Positions 8,767 to 19,086 of a DNA stretch of 64,000 nt are shown here, piece by piece. The notes below the pieces were generated by a model. That model was not told where the DNA came from. It ran no database searches and saw only the letters and a list, made by a program, of their open reading frames with translations. Location: positions 1,178,001 through 1,242,000 of the forward strand of contig JAAROD010000029.1 in the NCBI GenBank assembly GCA_012274445.1, given 5' to 3'. Position 1 is the stretch's first letter. Every line of letters starts with the position of its first letter. This stretch comes from Sclerotiophoma versabilis (taxonomy: Eukaryota > Ascomycota > Dothideomycetes > Pleosporales > Didymellaceae). The translations under genes were made by a program, and so were the position numbers.

Positions 8767-11700
8767 TTACTTCCTCTCTCCTTTGCGTCCAGTCTTCTTC
8801 AACCTCTGCGCAAGATCCAACATGCCATCCGCCCACATCGTCATACCCCTCTCTTCTTTGACGACCTCACCACAAAAGTCCCTCAAAAACGAACCCATCT
8901 TCTCCTCGCCATACTTCTCGCCATACACAACCTCTGCCTTGATGCCAACCTCCGTCTCAACCTCCCCTTCCTTGAGAGCAACGCCAATCTCAAAGGTGAC
9001 GCGCACCTTAGTCTGCAGCGCGGGGAGCAGCATATCCGCTCTAACCCCCATGCGCTCGTCGCTCAGGATGCACTCCTCGGTGACATAGTTGTGTTCGAGC
9101 CACCTCACGCCCTCGGCAACTGCCAGAGCTGTTGTCCACCCATTCTTTACCAGCCCGAGGACCTGGGCGATTGAAGTCTGGCTTTGCGGAATGCAGTGGA
9201 GCTGCGCGCGGATAAGCTGCAGGAAGAAACGCTTGCTAGTCGTTAGAGGTCGCGGGTGTGGCTGCGCCGAGTCGCCAATATAAGCCAGCGAGATGGAGCC
9301 GTTAGATGTCGGTGTGGCAGAGCCTGTGGCGAAGCATTGGGGCTGGAAGTAGAGTTCCAGGTCAGAAAGGTGCGTCATGGTGATGCTGGAGCTTGAAGCG
9401 GAGGTAATGCTCCAGCCATGCGCTGCCTCGAGAGCGGTGACCTTGGCTGAGATGGAGTCAGTATGAGATGGAAAGTATAGCGGGAAGGAGGGTATACCTT
9501 TCAGGTCTCTAACCTCGGTCGTAGACCAGCCTCGACATTCTTCACGAACGCGTTCAGCCGCCTTGATATCGGCAAGACACTCGACTTTGCGCTCCTTGAC
9601 AGCTTCAATGCATGCTTCCTTATCGGCAAGCTCTTGCTGGAGCTGCAAGAGGAGCTCGCGTTTCGCTTGCAAAGCAGCGTCGGTGGCGATGAGGTTCTCG
9701 CGGGTCTGTTCAAGCTCCTCGCGGTCGCAGCTGTTGAGTTCGTCATGGCGCTGCAGCAGTTGCTTTTGCTCTTTAGACAGCTGCTCTTGCTTTTCGATCA
9801 GAGGTGGTAAGACTACATCGAGAAGGCGCTCCTGATTAGACAAGGACGCCTCGTCATGCTTGAATTCATCCAATGTAGAGAGAAGGCCAGCTTTAAGGGT
9901 GCCCAGTAATGTGCTTCGCCAAGAGTACCACTCGCCGCGAGCCTCAAGACGAGCGTTCGCCCTCAGGTTCTTGAACTGGGTGTCCATGATGGCACGCTGG
10001 TCTGGAGGGGCTGTTAGGTATTCGCTGAACAGCAACGGATTGTCTTCTTCAACATCCGCCTCAATCTGCCGAACAGCTTCGCGGCCACTAGAGATATACC
10101 TCTTCATCTCGTGACAAGCATGCGAGTAAAGCTCGTACTCTGGCACGATGCAAGCGCCAGCGACGACATACCTGTCCAACGTCTCTGGTGTCTCATCAAC
10201 ATCCATGTCGCGGAAGGCAGCAGGAGCAACGGTAGCTCGTCGTTTGCTGGCGCTCACGTCCATGAAGGAGATCTTCGTCAAGCTTAAGAAGTCTGAAAGA
10301 GAGATGCGCTCAACCTCAGACGCGTCCTCATCCACCTCCTCGGCCATAGGCTCGTCTTTTTCAGGCTCTGCACCAAAAACAACTCGCTTCTTGGGACTCA
10401 ACGACCTTCTTGGAGTCTTCTTTTTAGGGGTCGGAGTCTTCTGCTTGGGGGTGACATGCTTTTGAGGAGTTTGTGCCTTCTTTGGTGTCATGCCTCGCTT
10501 TACTGGCGACGCTAAGGATGCCTTGCGAGGTGTCGACAACAGCTTGATGCTGTTAGATAGCAGTGCTGTGCTCCTAAGTGTTGGTTCATCGCGCGGTGCG
10601 CTGATGGGACTGAACTGTACGCCAGACAACGACGAACGGCGTCTGTTCAGGATGGGGGCTTCGATGGGATCTGCCGGAATGACGAGAGGTTCTCTCTTCT
10701 TGGTGTGGCTCACAGGGGTGGCGGTAGCTTCCTTGGCTTTTGTGGAGCTGACGGGAGTTGTAATAGCTTCCTTCTTGAGGGAGCTCAGTGGTGTTCGCCT
10801 TACAAAAGGTGAAGGCTCGACATCACCAGCAGGCAGCTGGCGTACAAACTCCGGAGTGCCAGGATCAAGGTTTAGCTTGGCAGCCGCAGGAGACTTTGTT
10901 GGCGTGCGTTCCACTGACGCTGGAAGTGTGTCCAGTTGTGCCTCTGGAGCAGCGTCCACATGCTCTCGAGGAGACTCCTTAGGAGACTTTCGTGGTGTCT
11001 GAGTTTTCGAAACAGCGGGAGAAGGCGCAGCAGCGACGGGCTTTTCTGGTGTAGGTGTCTTTGCAAGCTCCGGCAGGGTGGGATAGTCAACTGTCGCGGG
11101 CGGCTCAGGCGGTGGTGTTGGCTTATCGAGGCGCTTGATGCCTGGCCCAACAACCTTGGTAAATTCCATGGTGAAGCCATCGTCATCTGCATCGCTCTCC
11201 TGTGCCTCCTCAGCAGGTGCTGGAGCAGTCTTGATGCTCCCCACTGCCATGGTGAACTCCATCGTCTCATCCATGGCGACGCTGCCCATGCTGCTCCGTC
11301 TGTCTTCGTCGTCCTGGAGCTCGATGGGCGTTTTGCTCTTGATACCCCCAATAGCCATTGTGAGATCCATTGTCGCATCGTCAGCGGCAGATTCTTCCGA
11401 CTTGCGGCGATTGCGAAGGCTAGTACGACGGCTGGCAGGCTTCTTCACCGGACTGCCTTGTGAGGATTCGATTGCTGATACTCTCCGCTTAAGGCTCTTC
11501 CTCTTGTTGGCTGGTGCCTTCGCGGCCATAGCTTGGATGCTGCCAAGCGGCATAGTGAGCTCCATGCTCACGCCCGTGTCATCTTCCATATCCGAGCTCT
11601 GTGCCTCTGGTTGTTCGACAATCCTTCCAATTGCGCGAGTCACGTCCATGCTCATATCGTCGTCTGCCTCTGATCTTGCTGGTGAGGAGGACTGAACGGT

Positions 11701-12677
11701 TTCCTTCTCCTCCTGCGCTTCTGTGATCTTGCGCGCCCAAGGCTTGAACGAAGCTGTTATCTCATCGTCCGCCATTTCCATTGTCATCTCGCCATCTTCG
11801 TCGAGATCCAGCTTTTGGGTTCCGGCCTGCTGATATGCCTGTCGCAGCGCCGCGTCCAATCGCGCGCTACTCTGCGAGCTATCCTCTGTATCAGGTGTGG
11901 TACCCAGATTTGCTGTGGCGTCATCGTCGTCTTCGGATTCGCTTTCTGCGATCTGGTTGCTAGGCGAAGCATTGTCGCCGCTGAGAGGGCTTGAAGAGTA
12001 CACATCATCCGGGTTGTTGAAATTCATAGGCGGGATGCCAGAGCTCCGGCGGTTCTTCTTCTGGTGGCTTTCGCGCTGGTTCGCTGGGGTTGTTTCTTCA
12101 ATCTCCGGCTCTACGAGCTGTTCAGGCGGTGTAGAAGGCGGTTCGACGGGGTCGGATTCGGGCTGCGGTGCTTGTGAGGCCAACGAGGCTCGCCGTGTTG
12201 CGTCAGAAGCAGCGGAGGAACTGGTTGCATCGCGCATGTACTCGACGACATCCCATGTGTGTAGAGTCGCCTCAGGCGCGAACGACACGCGTCTCTTAGC
12301 TGTTGGTGTATGTCAGACTTGAATCATCACGCGGATGGAGCTATTGCTCCGTACCTAGCGATTTGCGACGGGCTTCTTTGCGCTTCTTCTCATCTTCAGC
12401 ATTCGACGACAAGATCGACTTGACCGCGGGCACAAAGGCAGACTACACAATTAGCCCTCCTCTCCAAGTCCTGCGCACATGCTCCACACACCTTTCTCCT
12501 GTTCCCACTGCTCGCCTTCAGCGGCGCCTCTTCCTCCTTCTCGAGGCCGCCGGGGCCGATGCTCTTTGCGCGTTTTTTCTTGGGCGCGGATTTCTTAGGG
12601 GATAACGACGGCACCTTGAATGCTGTACTCGCGACGAGCCCGTCGGCGATGTTCTCCTTCTCGTCGACCTGCGCCAT
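8767..12677 (-). CDS. SPC7: Kinetochore scaffold Spc7/KNL1 (1251 aa, 4 exons)
   Basis: Minus-strand exons 12677-12492, 12442-12355, 12299-9498 and 9446-8767; all junctions keep frame. The N-terminus reads MAQVDEKENI, has a basic stretch KKKRAKSIGPGGL, then a SILK-like VKSILSS in exon 2 and RRVSF at the start of exon 3, the two PP1-docking sites known in KNL1 proteins. Between residues about 260 and 480 come repeated MELT motifs (MSMDVT, MSMELT, TMDLT, TMEFT twice, plus a degenerate MEMADDEIT), the sites phosphorylated by Mps1 to recruit Bub3-Bub1. A basic, Thr-Pro-rich middle follows. The conserved Spc7 domain starts near residue 760 (ISLSDFLSLTKISFMD), with a long coiled coil and a C-terminal RWD-like region that binds the Mis12 complex. 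The last intron (9447-9497) is only 51 nt and contains no in-frame stop. Confidence 0.96.
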
Positions 12678-13579
12678 AGTCGTGTTGTGGCGAAGTGTGG
12701 GGTGTCTGGTGCGATGCGCGCGACAACAGGCAGGCAAGTGTAAACAAGGACCCACAACACCGCTAGCCCTAATTGAGTATCCCTGCATGACGCCCGCGCA
12801 CGTGCACCGTGAGGTTGAGACGACCAAGTAGCTTTCAATGCCTTGAGAACGATAAGACTTGTTGATTCAGAGCATACTTACTATGTCGTTGAATTGGTTG
12901 TCATGGTGAAATTCTACTGGACCTAATGCCGAACGTGAGGAGACATGCATTGCCAGCTCTTAATTGGTCTCCCCGAACACATGCTTGAAGTTGGAGAAAG
13001 TGCAAAAGATGCCTGAAGACATCTTCTCTAATCAGCCCAGCTCTTTCCTCCCACCCTATTATTGACCTGGTATGGTCAGCACGATGATCCACCTGCTTCC
13101 AAACCATCTCCAAGGTAGCCTAACAGCAGCGTGGCCTCGATGGATGTAACCAACTGCTTCATTAGATTTGGGTGCATCTGAGACATCTGCTGCGGTGTCG
13201 CGACGCGCGTAGGCTGAGTGAAACGACAGGCTACCTCAACAGTCTACTTCCGATGCTTCTCGAAGCTCTGCCCTTAATGATGTGAAAATAAGACTGCCAT
13301 CTTCGCAACCCGGACTTCTGTGCGAGCTCGAGCTCGGATCGCTCCCCAGCTGGCGTATCGAATTCACTTTCAAACCCAAGTCCTCGCGGCGGAAAGGATT
13401 GCGAGCTGTTGTGTCGTACTAGCGGCTGCAATTCAACATCACCACAGAGCATGCGGGGAGTTTGCAGCTCTAGCTCCTCGACAAGCAGTGTCTAGTATTC
13501 AGGAGGCTGTCGTCACTGCATATCGATGTGAACATACGCAGTTTCAGGGGAACTTTACTAATAGCTTCCCAACGAGTGC
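12678..13579. other. Region upstream of KNL1, no gene recognised
   Basis: It contains the KNL1 promoter, with a GC-rich segment holding CACGTGCAC near 12800, and the sequence downstream of the minus-strand transcription factor. Short reading frames at 12901-13113 and 13231-13452 show no domains. Confidence 0.55.
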
Positions 13580-14782
13580 TCAGCTTAACAAGCGAGGATC
13601 ATCACCACCGCGACAAGCAGCAAGCAGCAATTTACCAAAAGGATCAAGCGTTTCCACTTCATCCTCATGCGTCCAATTGTCCGTGAAGTCCATATAGACT
13701 GTAAGACCGTCCTGCTCGAGCAGTTCAGGCAGAACACTGCTATTCCACTCCTCCGGAGCCGACTTCCACGCCTGGAGATCCTTTGTGAACGGGATCCGAG
13801 CGAGAACTGGTACCTGATCGGCAAGACCGTCTCGTGTGTATATGCTCCAAGCACAGCGCACAAATACTGACATCATAACTGTGCGTCTGAGCGATTCGTT
13901 GAAGACCCAGGTCTCGTAACAATTGGCAAGCATTGTTGGCTCATTGAAAGACCGCTTCCAGAGGCGTGCAGCCCATACTTCTAAAAGGAGATTGTTCTTC
14001 TGGGCTTGGGCTTGGTCGTGTAAGGTTGGATCGAAGAGGCGGATAATCTGATAGATGATCAAGGTCTGGACAGCGGCGAGGTGCTCCAGGAGGCTCCAGT
14101 TACCCGAGCTTGCTTTCAATCTTGCGATTTTGGTATTGATGCTATTCATGATCAAGGAGCTGTTCGCGCTTGTTTTGCAGAGGTACAGAGCGGATACCGA
14201 CACACAGTCCTGGTATGACTCTGGCTGATAATGCCGCCAGAGGTTCTGGTGAAGGAACGGAGTCGATCCTGTGTATGCCATGGAAGGAACGAACGAGCGC
14301 AATGCTCGTAGGACATACTGGACTTGGCCATTAGTCAAGTAGGCTGGTGCAGCGATGTCTGGCCAAAGAACTCGACAGAGCTGTGGCTCTTCGAAGGGGA
14401 CATTATCCAGCAGCAACGACGCCGATCCCGCCAGCTCGTCTTGCCAGCTATCCGGGCTACAACTACTCGAACCCCCTGACGCGCATAAGAACGGCAGACC
14501 ATCTTGATCGAGCGTATCGGTGCTTCCGCCGTTGAAGGGCAGTAGTTCGGCTGAGCTATCGACAACGTCCACGCTAGCTGGTCGCGGCGACAAGTCCGGT
14601 GAGGGTTGGACCGTCTGGCGGAGCACTACCCTTCTGTCGCGAGCCGACGCAGGTATCGGATACGTGCAGTCGAGGCCTTTGACGAGGCAGCGCTTGCAGA
14701 ACGGGTATTCGAGGTCGCAGCGGCGTTTGCTCTTGACGCAAGCGGCGCAGCTTTTCCTGCGCGTTGCGGAAATGTAGTGCAT
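13580..14782 (-). CDS. Zn2Cys6 fungal transcription factor (400 aa)
   Basis: I start at the ATG at 14782 (MHYISATRRKSC), directly before the DNA-binding domain. The frame stays open upstream to 15016, but a longer N-terminus would be unusual for the family. The zinc cluster is complete: Cys12, 15, 22, 29, 32 and 39 in a CX2CX6CX6CX2CX6C pattern, with the usual basic SKRR between Cys15 and Cys22. After a Ser/Pro-rich linker, residues from about 150 on are helical (YVLRALRSFVPSMAY, LAAVQTLIIYQIIRLFDP, RTVMMSVFVRCAWSIY) and resemble the C-terminal region of short Zn2Cys6 regulators. It most likely binds DNA in the nucleus; its targets are unknown. The short tail after KLLLAAC may hide an unrecognised last intron, so the exact C-terminus is uncertain. 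Confidence 0.88.
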   Translation of the reverse strand: MHYISATRRKSCAACVKSKRRCDLEYPFCKRCLVKGLDCTYPIPASARDRRVVLRQTVQPSPDLSPRPASVDVVDSSAELLPFNGGSTDTLDQDGLPFLCASGGSSSCSPDSWQDELAGSASLLLDNVPFEEPQLCRVLWPDIAAPAYLTNGQVQYVLRALRSFVPSMAYTGSTPFLHQNLWRHYQPESYQDCVSVSALYLCKTSANSSLIMNSINTKIARLKASSGNWSLLEHLAAVQTLIIYQIIRLFDPTLHDQAQAQKNNLLLEVWAARLWKRSFNEPTMLANCYETWVFNESLRRTVMMSVFVRCAWSIYTRDGLADQVPVLARIPFTKDLQAWKSAPEEWNSSVLPELLEQDGLTVYMDFTDNWTHEDEVETLDPFGKLLLAACRGGDDPRLLS

Positions 14783-15810
14783 GCTTGTGAGCTCGAGGAG
14801 ATGAGCTGGGAACCACTCGACGCATGCGCGCGCCTGGGAAACAACAACATCTTGAAGCTGTCGAACGTTGTTGCTGACAGGCGCTGTGAATCTTATCTGA
14901 CTCAGCGCCTGGTGACAGGAGCGGAACTCCGCAGGCATATGCATGGCTAACCGGCTTGCATCCTCTTGCTTAGCGACCCTGGCTGCGTGACCTGCAAGTC
15001 TTTGAGAGGCTAGCATTCACAAAGTCGAGTTGCTTGGTTGATTGTCCCAGCAAAGCACACATGTAAAGGCATGACTAACAGTGACGAGCTGCAAAGCCAC
15101 CGGCAATGCAGTTTACGAGAGGCTGGTGCTGGAGACATTGATGCAAGAAGAAGAATGCAGGTGTGGATCATGCACGTCTGCTGCTGCTGCTGCTGCTGCT
15201 GCATCCACAAATCGCAATCTAGAAGCTAACACCAATTCCACCTGACCCATCTTTACGCGTAGCCTTGCATCTCACGGTCCACACGCGCGCGCACTCGATA
15301 CTCACGGCAGCGTGTGAGAGCATCTGTGAAGCTGCGACAACAGCAAACACCCACGTGCCCGAATTAGAATGGGGTTCCGCACATTCAATCCCTGGCACCG
15401 TCTTTGCTCCGTTTGCGCCGAACCAAGCCCAAACCGAAGCGGCTACTGTTTGGTTTGGGGCATGAAGCCGCCCGATTGGTCAAGCTGTGTCGTCATGGTA
15501 GGTCCGTGGACTTTCACATGCTTGGGTCGTGTCGTGTCTGAGAACGGACAACGGCCCCACGCAGCCGCCTCACCTGCTCATCTCAGCCTGGGTCGAAAGA
15601 CTTCTCTCTCTCAATACAAACGTGAACTCGCAAACTACAATTACTGGCATTCCGAGACAGAGAATTGAAAACGAATTGTTGCTTGCGCTTCATTGAGACT
15701 GCTAGCTGTTTTTCCGGCGCCTAAGAACGTCTCACCTGACGACTCCGCATTGTCTCGCGGTCACGGCCGTCTGCGACATCTGGCCGAGTATACCACCACC
15801 ACACATCGAC
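14783..15810. other. Divergent intergenic region
   Basis: This stretch separates the minus-strand transcription factor from the plus-strand transposase-derived gene. It contains a CTG microsatellite (15178-15201) and no supported gene. Confidence 0.6.
15178..15201. repeat. CTG microsatellite, 8 copies
   Basis: Perfect (CTG)8, lying about 400 bases upstream of the transcription factor start. Confidence 0.95.
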
Positions 15811-16398
15811 ATGGCCGTACAGGATTCAGCAGGCGCGAAGCGGGCGATGTACTTGCTCATGGGCATTCCCGACCGGTTCAATGAATTCTGCCACATGGAC
15901 CAAATCACCTTTGTTCAGCTGGCCGACTGGATACTGAATCACGTCGAGTCGCAGCTCTCCGTAAACATCAGCATTGAAGAGAGCTTGTTCGTCTTTCTCG
16001 ATATCGTCGCACAGGGGAACAGCTTCAGCAGTGCGGCGTATGGCTGGGATCATGATGTCCAGCTCACACAAGGGTATGCCAAGCCAGCCTCGCAGTGCTA
16101 GTCCAGTCGCTGACCAAGTCGATACAGCATCTTCCTGAATGTCCTCAACGCTCTCACAGTTCTCCGCGAAAGCAAGGAGATTTCACCGTCATGTCCGTCC
16201 ATCAGCTCAACGAAGAGCCGGTGGCGAATCGCAAAGTCCTGGCGCCCTGGCCGATCGAGAATGGACGGCCTCGTCAAGGTTGGCAACGATGGCATGTCAG
16301 GCGACGGGATTGAAGTGAACCAGGAAGCACTCCAGCAGGCCTTGCTGGCGATCAACAACTTCATGCATGAGCGTGAAGAGTACGAAGACTTCGAGTGA
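15811..16398 (+). CDS. Transposase-derived protein: Harbinger-type N-terminal domain only (177 aa)
   Basis: Exons 15811-16073 and 16128-16398. The 54-nt intron (GTATGC...CGATACAG, with CTGAC branch) restores the frame at GIFLNVLNAL. Residues about 22-100 match the domain found before the DDE nuclease in PIF/Harbinger-type transposases (DUF8040-like). The match covers a HM-x-F-x-L-x-x-W core (HMDQITFVQLADWI), then ISIEESLFVFLDIVAQGNS, then a helix ending FLNVLNAL. The nuclease domain is absent. The second exon is a basic Ser/Arg stretch (SRWRIAKSWRPGRSRM) and an acidic helical tail ending EREEYEDFE. An intact frame, a spliceable intron and the lack of nearby transposon remnants suggest a domesticated fragment that could still bind DNA or a partner. 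That role is inference. Confidence 0.72.
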
Positions 16399-16646
16399 GC
16401 GAAGCATTTGCATTTTCGGCGTTTGGTCTGGCGCAATGGTAACGACAACGGTAACGGATCAGGCATTGCGACGGTTGGGTTTTCGATTTCGGATGTCGGC
16501 AAGACCGATTGGGTGTTCGCTTCGTTTGTGTATGTACGTCGCTCGGTTCTTGAATGCGACGGTGATTCCTCCTCAATGACCACCACTTCTATCTTCCTCT
16601 GCCCCTCGCCCCAGGCCGTGACGTGTGCTTTTGCCCTGCAGTCTTC

Positions 16647-17332
16647 TCAATTGTCCATCGCCACAGCTCCCACCGTTCCAGGGCGGAGCATGCCCAATCT
16701 TCCCTTCTTGATCCCTAGACTGCTCTCGATCCGCGCTGCTGGCTCGCCACGCGCCTGTCTCATCAACGCCAACTGAATGACACCGGCATCCACGTATTTC
16801 CTGCCCTCGAACCCTCGTCGCCCGACGTTGCTGATCTCCGCCTCGGCTTCATCTGCTATCCTCTGTCTTGCTTCGAGCACCCGCAGCACTGGGTTGTTCC
16901 GGGGGTCGGGAAACGCTGACTGAGGCGGCGCCTGCATCATGTCACCGAGAAGGTGGTGTGACGACCGCTGCGACTGAGGCTGAGGATCGAACTGGGATCG
17001 TGACGTGGGCGAGTAGTGAGGATTGGGTTGGACAGCACCGAGACTGCTAAGTCGGGATGCAAATGCGGGATCCCGCGCATCCATATCGACTACCCCACCT
17101 GAGCAACATCAGTATACACTTTGACTTGCTGGGCTGTAGTGTGCATACCTTCTGGCTTAGTCTCACTGAACTGCGGCGGCGGCTTTACAGAAGGTCCCGG
17201 AGCCGGAGGTGCCTGGCGCGTTGCGGAAGGCGCGGGAGCGCGAGCCGTGACATTGCTGGGAGGCGCGCGAGTGGGATATTTGCGTGCTGCAGCGCCGGCG
17301 GCACCTGCGGCTTTTGAGGAAGAGGAGCCCAT
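16647..17332 (-). CDS. Putative N-myristoylated conserved fungal protein (211 aa, 2 exons)
   Basis: Minus-strand exons 17332-17149 and 17098-16647, joined by a 50-nt intron. The start at 17332 gives MGSSSSKAAG, a strong N-myristoylation signal; the same frame is open further upstream, but that ATG would bury the signal. Residues 10-65 are Ala/Pro-rich and disordered. The second exon holds a conserved-looking block (DARDPAFASRLSSLGAVQPN) and a helical region (NPVLRVLEARQRIADEAEAE) ending in LGIKKGRLGML. A second acceptor 9 nt further on (exon start 17089) would also keep frame and drop three residues. I do not know its function. Membrane association through myristate is the only supported inference. 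Confidence 0.78.
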
Positions 17333-17580
17333 GTTGGCGGTATTGGGAGTGTGTGGGGTTGTCAAGTTGGTTGGGTTGTTGAGATGCAGAGCATCGATAA
17401 CGTCAGATAGCGAATGGACGGTTTGGGACTTTTCAGGCGGACCCTGGTCATCGCGCGTCATCCATCAGTTCCATCACAGGTCCGCAGATTCTCTGAATGA
17501 TCGAGAATACCTGCATTCATCGGCCCGCAAACAATGTGTACCTCGATTGCACGCTAAAGACTGCGTCAAGGCGCTACTGT

Positions 17581-18677
17581 TCAAGTGGTGGCCTTGACAG
17601 CCTCCGTCGAGTCTCCCTTCACAGCGTCACCACCCTGCGCGGACCGCCTCTGCTGGCCTGAGATCAGATAGACATTGGCTCTGACCTCCAGCAGCGGATC
17701 ATCACTAGCTTCCACGCCCTCTATCCTCGGGATTGGGTCAAAGATGATACGCTTCTGTTGCACCCTACTCTCCTCATCACTGAGCGTGCTCTCGATCTTC
17801 AGCACCCCCAACTCAACAGTCTCCCTTTCCTCAGGCCAGATCACCGTAGCATTATCTGTGACGTCTCCCTCTTCAGCAATCTGAGCAAAGAGCTTGAATT
17901 CAATGGGTCCGGACTGCAGACGCTCAGCGATCTCGTCAAACAGGTAGGTCGGTGACTTGGCCTTGAGTGCTTCGGCATCAACATGTGCCTCCGCAGCAAC
18001 AGGAACGATTCGATATCGCAGCGTTGTCACCTTGCCATCCTTGACAAATTTGAAAGCGTTCACGCCAAAGTACTTCTCGGTCGCAACTAGTCCGGATTAG
18101 CACGCATGAATTCGCCTCGCACGTTAGGAAGGCTCACAAGACACCGGGCTTGGTTTGGGATCCTGCAGAAACCGCACCGTCTCGGGATGTCTGCCCAAGA
18201 ACTCAGGCACTGCTTCTGCTGCATTGGGTCCGCCGGCTGCGTGCAGGAACTCCAAAAATTCGGCACCGGTGCGAGTTGGGAAGTACTTGGTTGAATGCGC
18301 AATGATGTCCGTATGCCTGCGTTTGCCATCTGCCTCGGGGAGATGGAAGCGGATTGCGACGCCGTGGGGGTTGGCATTTGGGTCGGTATCTGGGATTTGC
18401 GGGAGGCCTGTGGAGGATGAAAAGCGGACTGTGATGGGGGTGGATGAGATGTTGAAGTGGGGTGCACTGGTGAGATCAGCTGCAGAGCTGGTGGGTGTGA
18501 AGGTGCCGGTAAGGAGGTGGCCTTTGGCGTGGGCTGGAGAAGTTAGGATACGTCCTTGAAAGAAGGGTCTTGCTTACCGGGCCTGAATTCCTGAGTGGAC
18601 TGGCTGGCCGCTGCTCGAAGTGTGCTGACTAGTCCATTGCTAGTCTCCAAGACTTGAGCGTCTTTTGAAAAAGGCAT
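17581..18677 (-). CDS. Small catalase-family protein (333 aa, 3 exons)
   Basis: Minus-strand exons 18677-18578, 18533-18138 and 18086-17581; introns are 44 and 51 nt with CCTAAC and GCTAAT branch sites. The protein is about two thirds of a classical catalase and lacks the large C-terminal part. The catalase core is recognisable: HAKG with the expected distal His at residue 35, then RFSSSTGLPQIPDTDPNANP and GVAIRFHL typical of catalase strands, and a late RANVYLISGQQRR that may supply the heme-ligating Tyr. This layout resembles the SrpA-like mini-catalases. Peroxidase or organic-peroxide activity is likely from the family, but not certain. No signal peptide is seen. A TATATAG lies about 80 bases upstream of the ATG. 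Confidence 0.9.
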
Positions 18678-19086
18678 TCTGACTTGTCTGGTGCTTTGGT
18701 TCTTGCCTTTGCAGTTGAAATGCCTCGGATTCGTTGACAGGTTCGTGTCTGGCTATATACACCTCCCACAATATCTTCCTTCCCAATCACACAATCCGCG
18801 CATCTTATTGAGTTGCCGTACAATTCCCTCGATGACAGACGCCCGTTCACTAGACAAATCGCTGTATGCTGATTCGTCAGCTGAACCGCAGTTGTGATAT
18901 GACTGCAGCTTACTCACGACTCGCATGACGGCAACACGAGTTTGGTATTCGATAGTCTACATAGGGACAAGTCACATTGTTAGTAAGCGCAATGGAAGCG
19001 AGAGGAACGCTGAATAAACGTGTTGATTACTTTGCTCATTGGCAGATTCAGTAAAGTTAATGATATGGGAGCTTTCTAGTCAAGTT
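18678..19086. other. Intergenic region behind the histidine phosphatase gene
   Basis: It contains the mini-catalase promoter and the 3' flank of the phosphatase gene. No coding sequence is supported. Confidence 0.55.
18753..18759 (-). promoter_or_regulatory. TATA box of the mini-catalase gene
   Basis: TATATAG read on the minus strand, 76-82 bases before the ATG at 18677. The spacing suits a fungal core promoter with a short leader. Confidence 0.5.

Noticed and set aside
13231..13452. Minus-strand frame as a last exon of the Zn2Cys6 factor
   Set aside because: No donor near 13600 paired with an acceptor that kept frame and extended the family pattern convincingly.
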